A stretch of DNA of 64,000 nucleotides. Origin: JAYZDK01 sp964604165 (lineage in GTDB: Bacteria; Myxococcota_A; UBA796; CAJQPC01). The notes under the pieces are model-generated. The model searched no databases and was not told the DNA's origin. It saw nothing but the letters and a program-made list of their open reading frames with translations. Shown one piece after another: positions 7,843 through 19,439 of this stretch (position 1 is the first letter of the stretch; every line of letters begins with the position of its first letter). The translations under genes were made by a program, and so were the position numbers. Where the stretch lies: the NCBI GenBank assembly GCA_964604165.1, contig CAZRYF010000015.1, forward strand, positions 6,505-70,504, read 5' to 3'.

Positions 7843-10509
7843 ATGCGCTGCTTCGCGCTTTCTTTCTTTCTTCTTTGTGCCTGCCCCCGAACCGAGATGC
7901 CCAAGGAGACCGGAGTGGTGGACAGCGGGGAGTCCACAATAGATACCCAGGCGGCCAGCGAGGATGCAGACGGCGATGGGTTCACCGCGGATGAGGACTG
8001 CGACGATGCGGATGCGGCCATTCATCCCAATGCCCGGGAGACTTGTGATGGAGTCGACAATGACTGCGATGGACTCTTTGACGATGAAGATGTCGATGTC
8101 TTTGGCACCCACGCCTGGTATGCGGACTCTGATGGCGATGGGTACGGTGGCGAGCAGTTCGAGCTGGAGGCCTGCGAGAGGCCCGATGGCTACGTTGAGA
8201 ATCACAGCGACTGTGACGACAACGAAGCCACAGTCCACCCGGGGGCCGACGAGGTCTGTGATGGCATCGACAACGACTGCGAGGGGACGGTCGATGGAGA
8301 CGACGCCACCGATGCGCTGACCTGGTACGAAGATGGTGATGGCGACGGGTATGGCACGGCATCGGGGGTGGAGACCGCCTGTGATCCGCCGGCGGGGTTC
8401 GCTCTCCACGACGGCGACTGCGATGATGCGGACCCGGCGTACAACCCGGGTGCACTGGAGGCGGACTGCACCGACCCGAACGACTACAACTGCGACGGCT
8501 CGGTGGGGTACGACGACATCGACGGCGACGGTTTCGCGGCCTGCGAGGAGTGCGACGACTTAGACGCTGATATCCACGAGGACGCCGCCGAGACCTGTGA
8601 CGGCGTCGACAACGACTGCGATGGCTGGATTGACGACGTGGACCCGGATGTGACGGGCACCACCGCCTGGTTTGCGGATGCCGATGGGGACGGCCATGGT
8701 GGCACCCAATTCCAGGTTTCGGCGTGCGCCGCTCCCGCCGGGTACGTCAGTAGCTCTGATGACTGCGATGACCTGGACTCGACCAGTTTTCCTGGGGCGG
8801 CCGAGGTCTGTGACCTCGCGGACAACGACTGCGACGGCGACACGGACGAGGGGGTCGGCACCGACTGGTACCAGGACTTCGATGGAGACGGCTACGGCAA
8901 CGGATCGGTCTCCTCCTCCGCTTGTTCCGCCCCCAGCGGCTATGTGGCCAACGCCCTGGACTGCGACGACCTCAGCGCCTCGACCAGCCCCGCCGCCTAC
9001 GAGATCTGTGATGGAGCAGACAACGATTGTGATGGGACCACGGACGAGGCGGATGCCCTGAACGCCACCACCTGGTACGTGGACGCAGACAGCGACGGGT
9101 ACGGAAGCTCCACAGGGTCCACGACTTCTTGCGACGCCCCCTCGGGCTACTCCGCCAGCGCCACCGACTGCGATGACGTTGACCCAGCGGTGAATCCTGG
9201 TGCGACCGAGTTTTGCGACGCTGTCGACAACGACTGTGATGGCACCACGGATGAGGACGACGCCTCCGACGCCTCGACCTGGTACGCGGACCTTGACTCC
9301 GATGGATTCGGAAGCGCTTCTGACACCTCCGTGGCCTGCAACCAGCCCGCCGGGTTCGTGGGCGACAGCACCGACTGTGACGACACCAACGCCTCCACCC
9401 ACTCCGGGGGCACCGAGGTCTGCGACTTCGCCGACAACGACTGCGACGGCACCATCGACGAAGACGACGCCACCGACGCCCTCACCTGGTACGAGGACAC
9501 CGACGGAGATGGGTATGGTGACGCAGCATCCACGGCGACCGCCTGTATTCAACCGGCTGGATACGCCGGCAACAGCAACGACTGTGACGACACAAACTCC
9601 AGCGTCAGCCCCGGTCTCTCCGAGACCTGTGACGGGCTCGACAACAACTGTGACGGCACCGCAGACGAGGGCGCTCTGGGACAGGGCTTGTCCTGCCCGG
9701 GATCCGACTGCCAGGCCATTTTGACCGACAACGCAGCGGCCCCCGACGGCACCTACTACCTGGATCCGGATGGTGGCGGGACCTTCCAGGCCTACTGCGA
9801 CATGACCACCAACGGCGGCGGCTGGACCCTGGTCATGAATGTCGCCCCCACCGACGGAAACAGCGTGGGCTACAACAACCAGGACTTCTGGACGGGCAAT
9901 GCTGAGTACGGCAACTACAGCAACCACTTCTCCAATGACTACAAGAGCCCCGCTGCCTATCGAATCTCAGGGGACTTCCTCCTGATTCAATCCAACGGCA
10001 CGGGCGGCTCCGGGGCGATTCTGGGCTGGCGGCGCTGGCCCATGGGGACCACGCGCACCCTGGACTCTTTTTTCTCGACAGGCATCGTCAGTGTGCACGG
10101 AACCGACTCTTGCGAAACCAGCACGGCGGATGCGGTCGACGTGGGAACGACCAGCTCCTGGGACGACATCATTCGACAAGGGGGCTGCCTGTACGCGGAT
10201 GTGAACCCCAGCAGCAGCGGGGAGGCGGACCTGACCCGGTTGACGGTCAACCCCAGCAACAACCAGGACAACGACATGTCCGGGTTTGCATCTTGTATTG
10301 ACTGCGGAACCCCCTGGCAGGGGAGCAACCCCTACATGGGGGTGGATAGAGCGCCCTGCAACTCCACGGACTGTCACTACCACGTGACCTGTCAGATGCC
10401 GAGTGCCGACTGTCTCGGAAACTATTGCACCAACAACACGTACTGGCACGGTGTGGGGGTTTGCTCTGAGTCCCCGACAAGCTGGAACAGTCGCTTCTAT
10501 GTTCGGTAG
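7843..10509 (+). CDS. MopE-type metal-binding-repeat lipoprotein, fibrinogen-like tip (array member 1)
   Basis: Exported lipoprotein of 888 residues. The ATG at 7843 follows GGAG and starts a short signal peptide ending in a lipobox-like LLCAC. Residues about 40-615 hold about eight tandem modules of the Pfam MopE type: DxDGDGYG, then an AC..P.GYV strand, DCDD, PGA.E, and a C-D-x2-D-N-D-C-D-G knot. One variant module (EADCTDPNDYNCDG) occupies the third position, as in nearly all array members. Acidic DxDxDG loops suggest Ca2+ or Cu binding. The C-terminal 265 residues (about 623-888) have the fibrinogen-like signature YCDMTTNGGGWTL and end in FYVR. Predicted to be a surface adhesin with a metal-stabilised stalk and a binding tip. 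Probably first gene of an operon with the next two (25-base gaps). Confidence 0.85.
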   Translation: MRCFALSFFLLCACPRTEMPKETGVVDSGESTIDTQAASEDADGDGFTADEDCDDADAAIHPNARETCDGVDNDCDGLFDDEDVDVFGTHAWYADSDGDGYGGEQFELEACERPDGYVENHSDCDDNEATVHPGADEVCDGIDNDCEGTVDGDDATDALTWYEDGDGDGYGTASGVETACDPPAGFALHDGDCDDADPAYNPGALEADCTDPNDYNCDGSVGYDDIDGDGFAACEECDDLDADIHEDAAETCDGVDNDCDGWIDDVDPDVTGTTAWFADADGDGHGGTQFQVSACAAPAGYVSSSDDCDDLDSTSFPGAAEVCDLADNDCDGDTDEGVGTDWYQDFDGDGYGNGSVSSSACSAPSGYVANALDCDDLSASTSPAAYEICDGADNDCDGTTDEADALNATTWYVDADSDGYGSSTGSTTSCDAPSGYSASATDCDDVDPAVNPGATEFCDAVDNDCDGTTDEDDASDASTWYADLDSDGFGSASDTSVACNQPAGFVGDSTDCDDTNASTHSGGTEVCDFADNDCDGTIDEDDATDALTWYEDTDGDGYGDAASTATACIQPAGYAGNSNDCDDTNSSVSPGLSETCDGLDNNCDGTADEGALGQGLSCPGSDCQAILTDNAAAPDGTYYLDPDGGGTFQAYCDMTTNGGGWTLVMNVAPTDGNSVGYNNQDFWTGNAEYGNYSNHFSNDYKSPAAYRISGDFLLIQSNGTGGSGAILGWRRWPMGTTRTLDSFFSTGIVSVHGTDSCETSTADAVDVGTTSSWDDIIRQGGCLYADVNPSSSGEADLTRLTVNPSNNQDNDMSGFASCIDCGTPWQGSNPYMGVDRAPCNSTDCHYHVTCQMPSADCLGNYCTNNTYWHGVGVCSESPTSWNSRFYVR

Positions 10510-10534
10510 CCATCCCCCTTTTGGAGAGCACTAC

Positions 10535-12955
10535 ATGCTACGCCTTTCCATGGTTTTTCTCTCTCTCTGCGCCTGCCCAGGAACAGACTCCACCCCCAAA
10601 GAGACCGGCTCTCCGGAGACCGGAGCCCCCGACACCCAGGTGGAGATGATCGACGGGGACGGGGACGGGTTCTCCCAGGAGGAAGACTGCAATGACGCCG
10701 ATCCGGCCATCCACCCGGAGGCCAGAGAGGCCTGCGACGACCTGGACAACGACTGCGACGGATTGGTGGATGACGAGGACCCGGATGTCCAGGGAACCAC
10801 CACCTGGTTCATGGACGCCGATCAAGACGGGTACGGCACCAGCCAGTTCTCCCAGGAGGCCTGCCTGCAACCCAGCGGGTATGCGGAAAACGCCAATGAC
10901 TGCAACGACTTGAGTGCTTCAGTCTACCCGGACGCCGACGAGGTCTGCGATGGGGCAGACAATGACTGTGATGGCCTGGTGGACGAGGAAGACGCCACGG
11001 ATGTGTACACCTGGTACTTTGATGGGGATGGCGACGGCTACGGCGTGGACTCGGACACGGAGACCGCCTGCGATGCCCCCAGGGACTATGTGTCCCACGG
11101 GGGGGACTGTGACGACGGGGATCCCGCCTACCACCCGGGCGCTTTGGAGGCGGATTGCACCGCCGCCTCGGACTACAACTGCGATGGCTCGGTGGGGTTT
11201 GACGATGCAGATGGCGACGGTTTCGCCGCCTGCGAGGACTGTGACGATGCAGTCGCCACCACCCACACAGGCGCCGTCGAGGTCTGCGATGGGGTCGACA
11301 ATGACTGCGACGGCGACATCGACAGCCAAGATGGAAACGTGCAGGGCACGACCACCTTCTACGCGGACGCCGACGGCGACGGCTACGGTGGGTCCCAATT
11401 CCAGGCCGACGCCTGTGAAGCCCCCGCCGGCTACGTGAGCAGCAGCGATGACTGCGATGATCTGGACCCGGCCAGCCACCCGGGCGCCTCCGAGACTTGT
11501 GACGGCGCCGACAACGACTGTGACGGGGACATCGACGAAGGACTGGGGACCCCCTGGTACCAGGACAGCGACTCGGACGGCTACGGAAACGGCAGCGTCT
11601 CTGCGGTCTCTTGTGACGCCCCGAGCGGCTATGTGGCCAACGCCCTGGACTGCGACGATTTCAGCGCTTCTACCAGTCCGTCCGCCTACGAGGTCTGTGA
11701 TGGGGTGGACAACGACTGCGACGGTTCCACCGATGAAGACGCCATCAACGCGACCACCTGGTACCTGGACACCGATGGGGACGGGTACGGCTCCTTGAGC
11801 GGCACCATCGCTGCGTGTGACTCCCCATCTGGGTATGCGGGGAACGCCTCGGACTGTGACGACGCAGCTGCCTCCGTAAGCCCGGCGGCTACAGAGAGCT
11901 GCGACGGCATCGACAACGACTGTGATGGCACCACCGATGAAGCTGATGCGGTCGACGCGACCACCTGGTACGCGGACGCGGACACCGACGGGTACGGGAG
12001 CCCCACCTCCGCCGTGTCGGCATGCAGCCAGCCCACGGGGACCGTGACCGACGCCACGGACTGCGACGACACAGCCTTCGCCGTAAACCCAGCCGCCACC
12101 GAGTTTTGTGACAGCGTGGACAACGACTGCGACGGGGACACGGATGAGGCCGACGCCGCCGACGCCACCACCTGGTACATTGACAGCGACTCGGATGGCT
12201 ACGGGGACGCGAGCTCGACCACCCTCGCCTGCGATGCGCCCAGCGGGGCGGTGCGCGATGCCACCGACTGTGACGACACGGATGGGAACCGCTACTTGTG
12301 TACCTCCTGCCAGGACATTCTGGACCAGGGCTTTTCCACGGGAGACGGGGCCTACATCATCGATGTGGACGGCACCAGTGGAACCACGGCGCCTTTTTCG
12401 GTTTACTGCGACATGACCAGCCACGAGGGCGGCTGGACCCTGGTCTTGCGGGCGGGGTACGGCCGGGACCTCACCACCCCGGACTTGACCGGGGACTTCA
12501 CTCCCTACCCGACTGCAGCCACGGACCCCGGCAACAATGTGCTGGAGAAGATGAGTGACGCCCTCATCAACCAGATCAAGTCGGCCTCCGGAAGCGATAT
12601 CGCCTACTGGGTGACCACCCCTGGGGCTGGCACGGGCCTGTTGGGTGCAGAGAACTTCCACCGGGGCGACTGCATCTTTGCCCTTCACCAGACCTCCGAC
12701 CAGGTCAAGAGCTCCTCGTGCCACTACAGCACGGTGACCTACAGCACGAGCCCCACCTGGGAGTCCGGTGGCCACTGGTGGGACAACAACTCGTCGTACC
12801 GCTGGGCCTTTGGCTATGCCAACGAGGGCGACCACAACACCGGCCAGGTCTGTCACCAGGACGGAACGGGCCTCGGTCCACACACCCCCTCCCATGCTCC
12901 GTTCCACCGGGGCTGGTGCAGCACGGGGGATTGGGGGGTCTTGTTCGTTCGGTAG
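10535..12955 (+). CDS. MopE-type repeat lipoprotein, fibrinogen-like tip (array member 2)
   Basis: 806 residues; the ATG at 10535 is preceded by GGAGAG and begins a signal peptide with a lipobox-like LSLCAC. Eight CD..DNDCDG modules, including the DYNCDG variant in third place, span about 40-585. Tip domain at about 588-806 starts with CQDILDQG and contains VYCDMTSHEGGWTLV, then a Trp/His/Cys-rich region, ending in VLFVR. Its last modules are nearly identical in DNA to those of member 3, but member 2 carries two additional modules in between. The 25-base gap to member 1 and the lack of a promoter imply co-transcription. Confidence 0.85.
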   Translation: MLRLSMVFLSLCACPGTDSTPKETGSPETGAPDTQVEMIDGDGDGFSQEEDCNDADPAIHPEAREACDDLDNDCDGLVDDEDPDVQGTTTWFMDADQDGYGTSQFSQEACLQPSGYAENANDCNDLSASVYPDADEVCDGADNDCDGLVDEEDATDVYTWYFDGDGDGYGVDSDTETACDAPRDYVSHGGDCDDGDPAYHPGALEADCTAASDYNCDGSVGFDDADGDGFAACEDCDDAVATTHTGAVEVCDGVDNDCDGDIDSQDGNVQGTTTFYADADGDGYGGSQFQADACEAPAGYVSSSDDCDDLDPASHPGASETCDGADNDCDGDIDEGLGTPWYQDSDSDGYGNGSVSAVSCDAPSGYVANALDCDDFSASTSPSAYEVCDGVDNDCDGSTDEDAINATTWYLDTDGDGYGSLSGTIAACDSPSGYAGNASDCDDAAASVSPAATESCDGIDNDCDGTTDEADAVDATTWYADADTDGYGSPTSAVSACSQPTGTVTDATDCDDTAFAVNPAATEFCDSVDNDCDGDTDEADAADATTWYIDSDSDGYGDASSTTLACDAPSGAVRDATDCDDTDGNRYLCTSCQDILDQGFSTGDGAYIIDVDGTSGTTAPFSVYCDMTSHEGGWTLVLRAGYGRDLTTPDLTGDFTPYPTAATDPGNNVLEKMSDALINQIKSASGSDIAYWVTTPGAGTGLLGAENFHRGDCIFALHQTSDQVKSSSCHYSTVTYSTSPTWESGGHWWDNNSSYRWAFGYANEGDHNTGQVCHQDGTGLGPHTPSHAPFHRGWCSTGDWGVLFVR

Positions 12956-12980
12956 AGACACGTCTTTCACGGAGACAATC

Positions 12981-15251
<2,271 letters not shown>

Positions 15252-15373
15252 GATGCCAGCGATGGCGTGAACGTCCCCGTGGGTGAGAACATGAATCGAC
15301 ACCAACTGCCCCCCAATCGCGTGACCGGGAATTCGAAGATGGCAGGGCGATGGAACGAGAGGGGTGACACCTG

Positions 15374-16444
15374 ATGCCGGCTCGAAGCTCAGAGCTGACT
15401 CGGCGCGCCAGGGCCTGGCGGAACATCGCCACCTCGGCGACCCTACGCCGGGTCAAACCAGGCTGGGTGCCCAGACCCCATGCAGCTCACCTGATGGCGA
15501 CCTACCGCTGCAACCTTCAGTGCAACGCGTGCCCCAGCTGGCAGGTCAAGGACCACGACGAGCTCTCCGCGCAGGAGTGGCTCCGCGTCTTTGAGCAGAT
15601 GAAGTCCTTGGATCTCGTCAAGATCCTGGGGGGGGAGCCCTTCGTTCGAAAGGACATCGTGGAGATCCTGGTCGGCGTGCGGGACATCATCGACCCCTAC
15701 GTGCTCCAGCTCACGACCAATGGCATTCGAACGAAGAGAATCGTGGAGGCTGTACACGCGGTTGCCTGGCCAGGTCTTCAGCTTCGAATCTCTGTGGATG
15801 GCGTGGAGGAGACCCACGACAAGATGCGTGGTGTGAAAGGGAGCTGGAAACAAGCGACCCGCACGTTGCACGAGATTGCAGCTCTGAAAGAGCGATATGG
15901 CTTTAAGCTTGGCATCAACTTCGCCATCACCGACGCCTCGGTGGCCGAGCTGGATGAGATGCTCGCCCTTTCTGAGTCCACAGGCGCGGATCTCATTCCG
16001 GGGGTGTGCGTAGAGCCGTTTCTGGTGGGGACCGCCCCGCCGGAGCAAGACCCACAGCGCGTGGTGTTGATTGAGGACAAGGAGCGGGCGATGAAGGCGC
16101 TGGAGGATGTGCGGGCCGGTATCCGACGCCAGCTTCCGGTCATGGAGCACCTGGTCTCCAGGCTGATCACAAGGACCACCCTGCGCCACCAGGTGTTGGA
16201 AGCACAGCGGCGCTTTCCCTGTCGTGAGCTTCGCGACCTCCTGTATTTGCTGCCAAATGGGAATGTCGTGCGCTGCGGACTGGACCACCGACCCGTGGGG
16301 AACGTCCGAGAGCAGTCTCTCGACGACATCTGGTTTGGCGATGCCATCAAGCCCTTTCGAGAGCGGGTCCAGCATTGTCCCGGTTGTATGCAGACCAGCG
16401 TGCAGATTCTGAGTCGGCTCTACGGTGGGTGCCTGGCGGCTTGA
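15374..16444 (+). CDS. Radical SAM protein with SPASM-like C-terminus
   Basis: 356 residues. The [4Fe-4S]/SAM-binding CxxxCxxC motif is C46-NLQ-C50-NA-C53, followed by ILGGEPF (the GGE SAM-binding motif) and LRISVDG. The C-terminal third carries further cysteines (CRELRDL, VRCGLD, CPGCMQ) arranged like a SPASM or twitch domain binding an auxiliary Fe-S cluster, common in enzymes that modify peptides. ATG at 15374 follows GAGAGGGGTGA. It sits 122 bases after the MopE operon in the same orientation and precedes a paralogue. The substrate is unknown; MopE itself carries an oxidised Trp, so modification of the neighbouring lipoproteins is a hypothesis only. Confidence 0.85.
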   Translation: MPARSSELTRRARAWRNIATSATLRRVKPGWVPRPHAAHLMATYRCNLQCNACPSWQVKDHDELSAQEWLRVFEQMKSLDLVKILGGEPFVRKDIVEILVGVRDIIDPYVLQLTTNGIRTKRIVEAVHAVAWPGLQLRISVDGVEETHDKMRGVKGSWKQATRTLHEIAALKERYGFKLGINFAITDASVAELDEMLALSESTGADLIPGVCVEPFLVGTAPPEQDPQRVVLIEDKERAMKALEDVRAGIRRQLPVMEHLVSRLITRTTLRHQVLEAQRRFPCRELRDLLYLLPNGNVVRCGLDHRPVGNVREQSLDDIWFGDAIKPFRERVQHCPGCMQTSVQILSRLYGGCLAA

Positions 16445-16568
16445 GTGCACCTGTTCCAACAATAGGGGGTGGTGGTGTGTGATTTCCCCCAGTTTTGGGT
16501 GTCGTAAGGAGACGGGGCTTGGGTCCAAGCCTCCGGGGTGAGGCGACAGGGAGGTTTCAAGCAGGGTT

Positions 16569-17615
16569 TTGGTTTCGCGACGCGGGTTTGGACTGGTTTT
16601 TGCACAATTACCGGGCGGTCAAAGGGGTCCAATGCAATTCCTTCGTGCGCGTGCCCGTGCTGCTGCCCATGCGGGCACATCTGCGTGCAGGTCCCGGCTG
16701 GGATTGGTGTCGTTGCCGAGGTTTGCGCACATTGCCCTTCGGGTAGAAAAGTCCAGTCGTGACTGGGGCCCGCTCGGCCACCCAGAGTGGCGGCTGATCT
16801 TCAAGCGCTTGAGAGGCCTTGATGTTGCGAAGATCGTGGGGGATGATCCCTTCGAGCGTGACGACATCGAGGATGTTCTCATGTCACTGTTTGAGGAGAT
16901 CCGGCCGGCGCTGTTTCAAGTGGGCACCCCTGGGGGCCGACCGATGCGCGTGGAGTCCTTTGCCCGTCGTCTCCAGTGGCCGGGGCTGCACATGCGGGTG
17001 CGTATGGAGGGTTGGCCGTCAGAAGAGTCTGTTGGTCGAGAGACCCTCGACCGACTCATCGCTCTCAAGCGAGGTGGGGCGCGGTTCTCCCTGGGACTGA
17101 ACTATCATTTGACTCCGGAGACGCTGGAAGAGATGACGGAGGCTGAGGCGTACTGCACCCAGCATGGAGTCGGGTTCTTTCCAGGAATTCCGGTGCACTC
17201 GGTGGTGTTCCAAACGGATCCGGCAGGGCTGAAGGACGACACTGTGAATCCGGACTGCGCGGCTGCGCTCTTTGCCAGTCTTCGGGCCCTGGACTCCGAG
17301 CGGTATGGTCGAATCGCTGGAAGAATCTGGGGCAGCGCGAATCAAAGGCAGCTTCGCGGCTTGTTGTCCCAAGGCCCCAACCAGCGGTTTCGTTGCCAAG
17401 AGTTGGGCGCGCTGATCTACGTGATGCCAGACGGGAGCGTGGTGGCCTGTGGGCACCGTTTTGACCCTCTAGGGTCGCTTCTGGAGAGTACCCCTGAAGT
17501 GCTTTGGCAGTCGGCGGAGATTCGAAATGCGCGAGACCAGATCCAAGACTGCATGGGTTGCTACCAGATGAGCGTTCAGCTCGCGAGCGCCCTGTATGGA
17601 GGTGACTGGTGGTAA
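16569..17615 (+). pseudogene. Second radical SAM paralogue with frameshifted, Cys-less N-terminus
   Basis: The C-terminal 280 residues align throughout with the preceding radical SAM protein (EWRLIF, LDVAKIVGDDPF, WPGLHMRVRMEG, FRCQELGALIYVMPDGSVVACG, CMGCYQM), including its SPASM-like cysteines. In this frame the N-terminus lacks CxxxCxxC, and the GGE motif has become GDD. A plausible remnant, CAHCPSG, occurs at about 16720-16740 in another frame, and a matching AHL segment lies in the third frame, so two frameshifts appear to separate the cluster motif from the rest. The only start for the long frame is a weak TTG at 16569 (an ATG at 16632 is an alternative). The 3' end overlaps the next gene by seven bases. 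Either a decayed copy, a cluster-free partner protein, or sequencing error. Confidence 0.6.
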
Positions 17616-19351
17616 CGGACCCAAAACCTATGGGTGACCAGGCGCTTCTCTCTTTGGGTCGTTTTGCAGTGGTACTGGGGGCGGGAGACGGTCGGGCTGG
17701 GTTGGAGGAAGGGCTTGAGGTCTTGCGCCACGAGACCGGTGCGGATCGGTGCGAGCTTTACCTGCTCGACTCCACCGGGCTCGAGCTTCTCCTCTTGGGG
17801 CTGGTCTCGCGGCGGCCTCGCCACAAGGGACCCGACCGGTTGCCCGTTGACGAGGGACTCGAGGGGCTGTGCCACAAGTTGCGGGAAGCATGTTGGGCCG
17901 ACAACGCCCCAGCCGGATTGGACATCGACCGAGAAGACCTCGTGGAGGCCGAGTTCTCGACGGCCCTGGCGGTGCCGCTCTTGCAGGATGGTGAGGCCCT
18001 GGGGGTGTTCGAGCTCTCCTGGCGACGAGAAATCTGGGCGGATGCGCGGCGTCAGATCAGTCGGTTTCTGGCGGCGGTGGTTCCACTGCTCGCTGCCCAC
18101 GTGGCCTCGGGTGGCCAGTGTGGCCTTCATGAGTTGATTCACGCCTGTCGCAACGGAAAGCCTGCACTCAAGTCGATCGTTCAGGTGTTCAAGGAGGTCA
18201 GCGGGGCGGACATCGCAACGATTCACCTTCTCTCTCCAGAGGACGGCAGAGTGGTGGACCGGGACTCTTCCTGCAGCAGCTTTCTTTCCTGCCATGGCTT
18301 GGATGCGGGGCGTCTGGAGGACTGCCCTCGCGAAACGAGAACGGGGCGCTGCACAGACCTTCGGGGCCAAAGACGGAGGTGGCATCGAAATTGTCGCTCG
18401 CTGAGCCAGGAGTTCTCGAGGGTGCTGGAAATCCCTCTGGTACAGGAAGGCGGAGTGCTTGGTGTCATCTTCCTGGGATGGAACCAGCCGGTTTCGGGGC
18501 CGCCATTCGCGGAAGCCGCACGGGTAAGCGCACTCTCGAAGGCGGTTTCCCGACTGGTCAGTCCTCGGCGTCTCGAGCAAGTGTCCATCTCGGTGGGCTC
18601 GTCCTGTTCGAAGGAGGAGCGGCGGCTCGAGGTTCGCGTCCTTGGCGGAATGAGCGTGTTTGTGGAGGGACGGCTCGTTGCCTCGAAGGCCTTTGGAAGA
18701 GCCAAGTCTCTTGAGTTGCTCGCCCTGCTTGCCCTTCGCAGGGGGCGTCGGGTCAGCCGCGAATACCTCGTGGAGACTCTCTGGCCGGAGGCTGATCTGG
18801 AGTCGGGGCTCTCCCGTCTTCACGTAACCGTCCATGCTTTGAGAAAGGTGGTGGAGCCTTCAGGGGATGAACGCGGTTGGCACCACGTGCGGGAGGAGGG
18901 TGGAAGCTTCTGGTTGGCCATGGAGAACGCCAGGCTCGATCTGGCGGTTTTTGAGGAGCTTCGGTTTCTTGCGCGTCGTAAGTCGGCAGATGGCTCCCCA
19001 CTGCCGGAGTGCCTGGCGCTTGCAGATGAGGCGTTGGAGCTCTGTCTTGGGGAGCTGCTCGGTGACCGCTTGGAGTGGGAGTGGGCGGACCCTGCCCGGG
19101 TTGACTTTGCGGATCAACTTCAAGATGCGTTTGGTATCGCGGTCGCCTGTGCGGTGAAAATGGATCGCGTCGACCTGGCGATCTCCTATCTTCGTCTCGC
19201 CGTCAAGGAGCAGCCCTATCGGGAGGACTTTCGCAAGGAGTTGGTGCGCATTCTGGTGGAAAGTGATCGGGTGTGTGAGGCTGATCGCGTGTTGGGGGCC
19301 TGGCAGGAACTCCTGGAAAGTGAAGGGACCGTCTTGAGAATGGACGTGTGA
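17609..19351 (+). CDS. GAF-GAF-SARP/BTAD transcriptional regulator
   Basis: 580 residues. Two GAF-like sensor domains (about 10-160 and 170-320) precede an OmpR-like winged helix (about 345-440) and a bacterial transcriptional activation domain (about 455-580), the SARP/AfsR effector layout. The second GAF contains five Cys at about 222, 228, 239, 248 and 262 together with H229 and H259, which could hold an Fe-S cluster or another redox centre (inference). The GTG at 17609 follows GGAGG and overlaps the previous gene, suggesting coupling; an ATG at 17630 is possible. The nitrate reductase operon begins 88 bases downstream in the same direction, so redox, NO or nitrate control of nar is the simplest role. 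Confidence 0.8.
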   Translation: MVTDPKPMGDQALLSLGRFAVVLGAGDGRAGLEEGLEVLRHETGADRCELYLLDSTGLELLLLGLVSRRPRHKGPDRLPVDEGLEGLCHKLREACWADNAPAGLDIDREDLVEAEFSTALAVPLLQDGEALGVFELSWRREIWADARRQISRFLAAVVPLLAAHVASGGQCGLHELIHACRNGKPALKSIVQVFKEVSGADIATIHLLSPEDGRVVDRDSSCSSFLSCHGLDAGRLEDCPRETRTGRCTDLRGQRRRWHRNCRSLSQEFSRVLEIPLVQEGGVLGVIFLGWNQPVSGPPFAEAARVSALSKAVSRLVSPRRLEQVSISVGSSCSKEERRLEVRVLGGMSVFVEGRLVASKAFGRAKSLELLALLALRRGRRVSREYLVETLWPEADLESGLSRLHVTVHALRKVVEPSGDERGWHHVREEGGSFWLAMENARLDLAVFEELRFLARRKSADGSPLPECLALADEALELCLGELLGDRLEWEWADPARVDFADQLQDAFGIAVACAVKMDRVDLAISYLRLAVKEQPYREDFRKELVRILVESDRVCEADRVLGAWQELLESEGTVLRMDV

Positions 19352-19383
19352 CACACTTTCTGTAAGTGGGCTGAAAGAGCCGC

Positions 19384-19393
19384 TTGGTACCAA
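19384..19393. promoter_or_regulatory. Short palindrome upstream of the nar operon
   Basis: TTGGTACCAA is a perfect 10-bp palindrome 46 bases before the cytochrome c start. It could be an operator for the upstream regulator, but a 10-bp palindrome can arise by chance. No FNR-type TTGAT-N4-ATCAA box is present in this interval. Confidence 0.2.
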
Positions 19394-19439
19394 ACTCCCC
19401 AAGAAGGTGGCCTGTGTCACCTGACCAGGGAGGTAGTCG

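Noticed and set aside
7777..8409. N-terminal extension of glnS to 8409
   Set aside because: It lies antisense within a MopE gene and adds about 210 residues absent from GlnRS; family similarity begins just after the ATG at 7776.
19352..19439. FNR/DNR box upstream of the nar operon
   Set aside because: No TTGAT-N4-ATCAA or TTGNC-type match is found; only a 10-bp palindrome is present.
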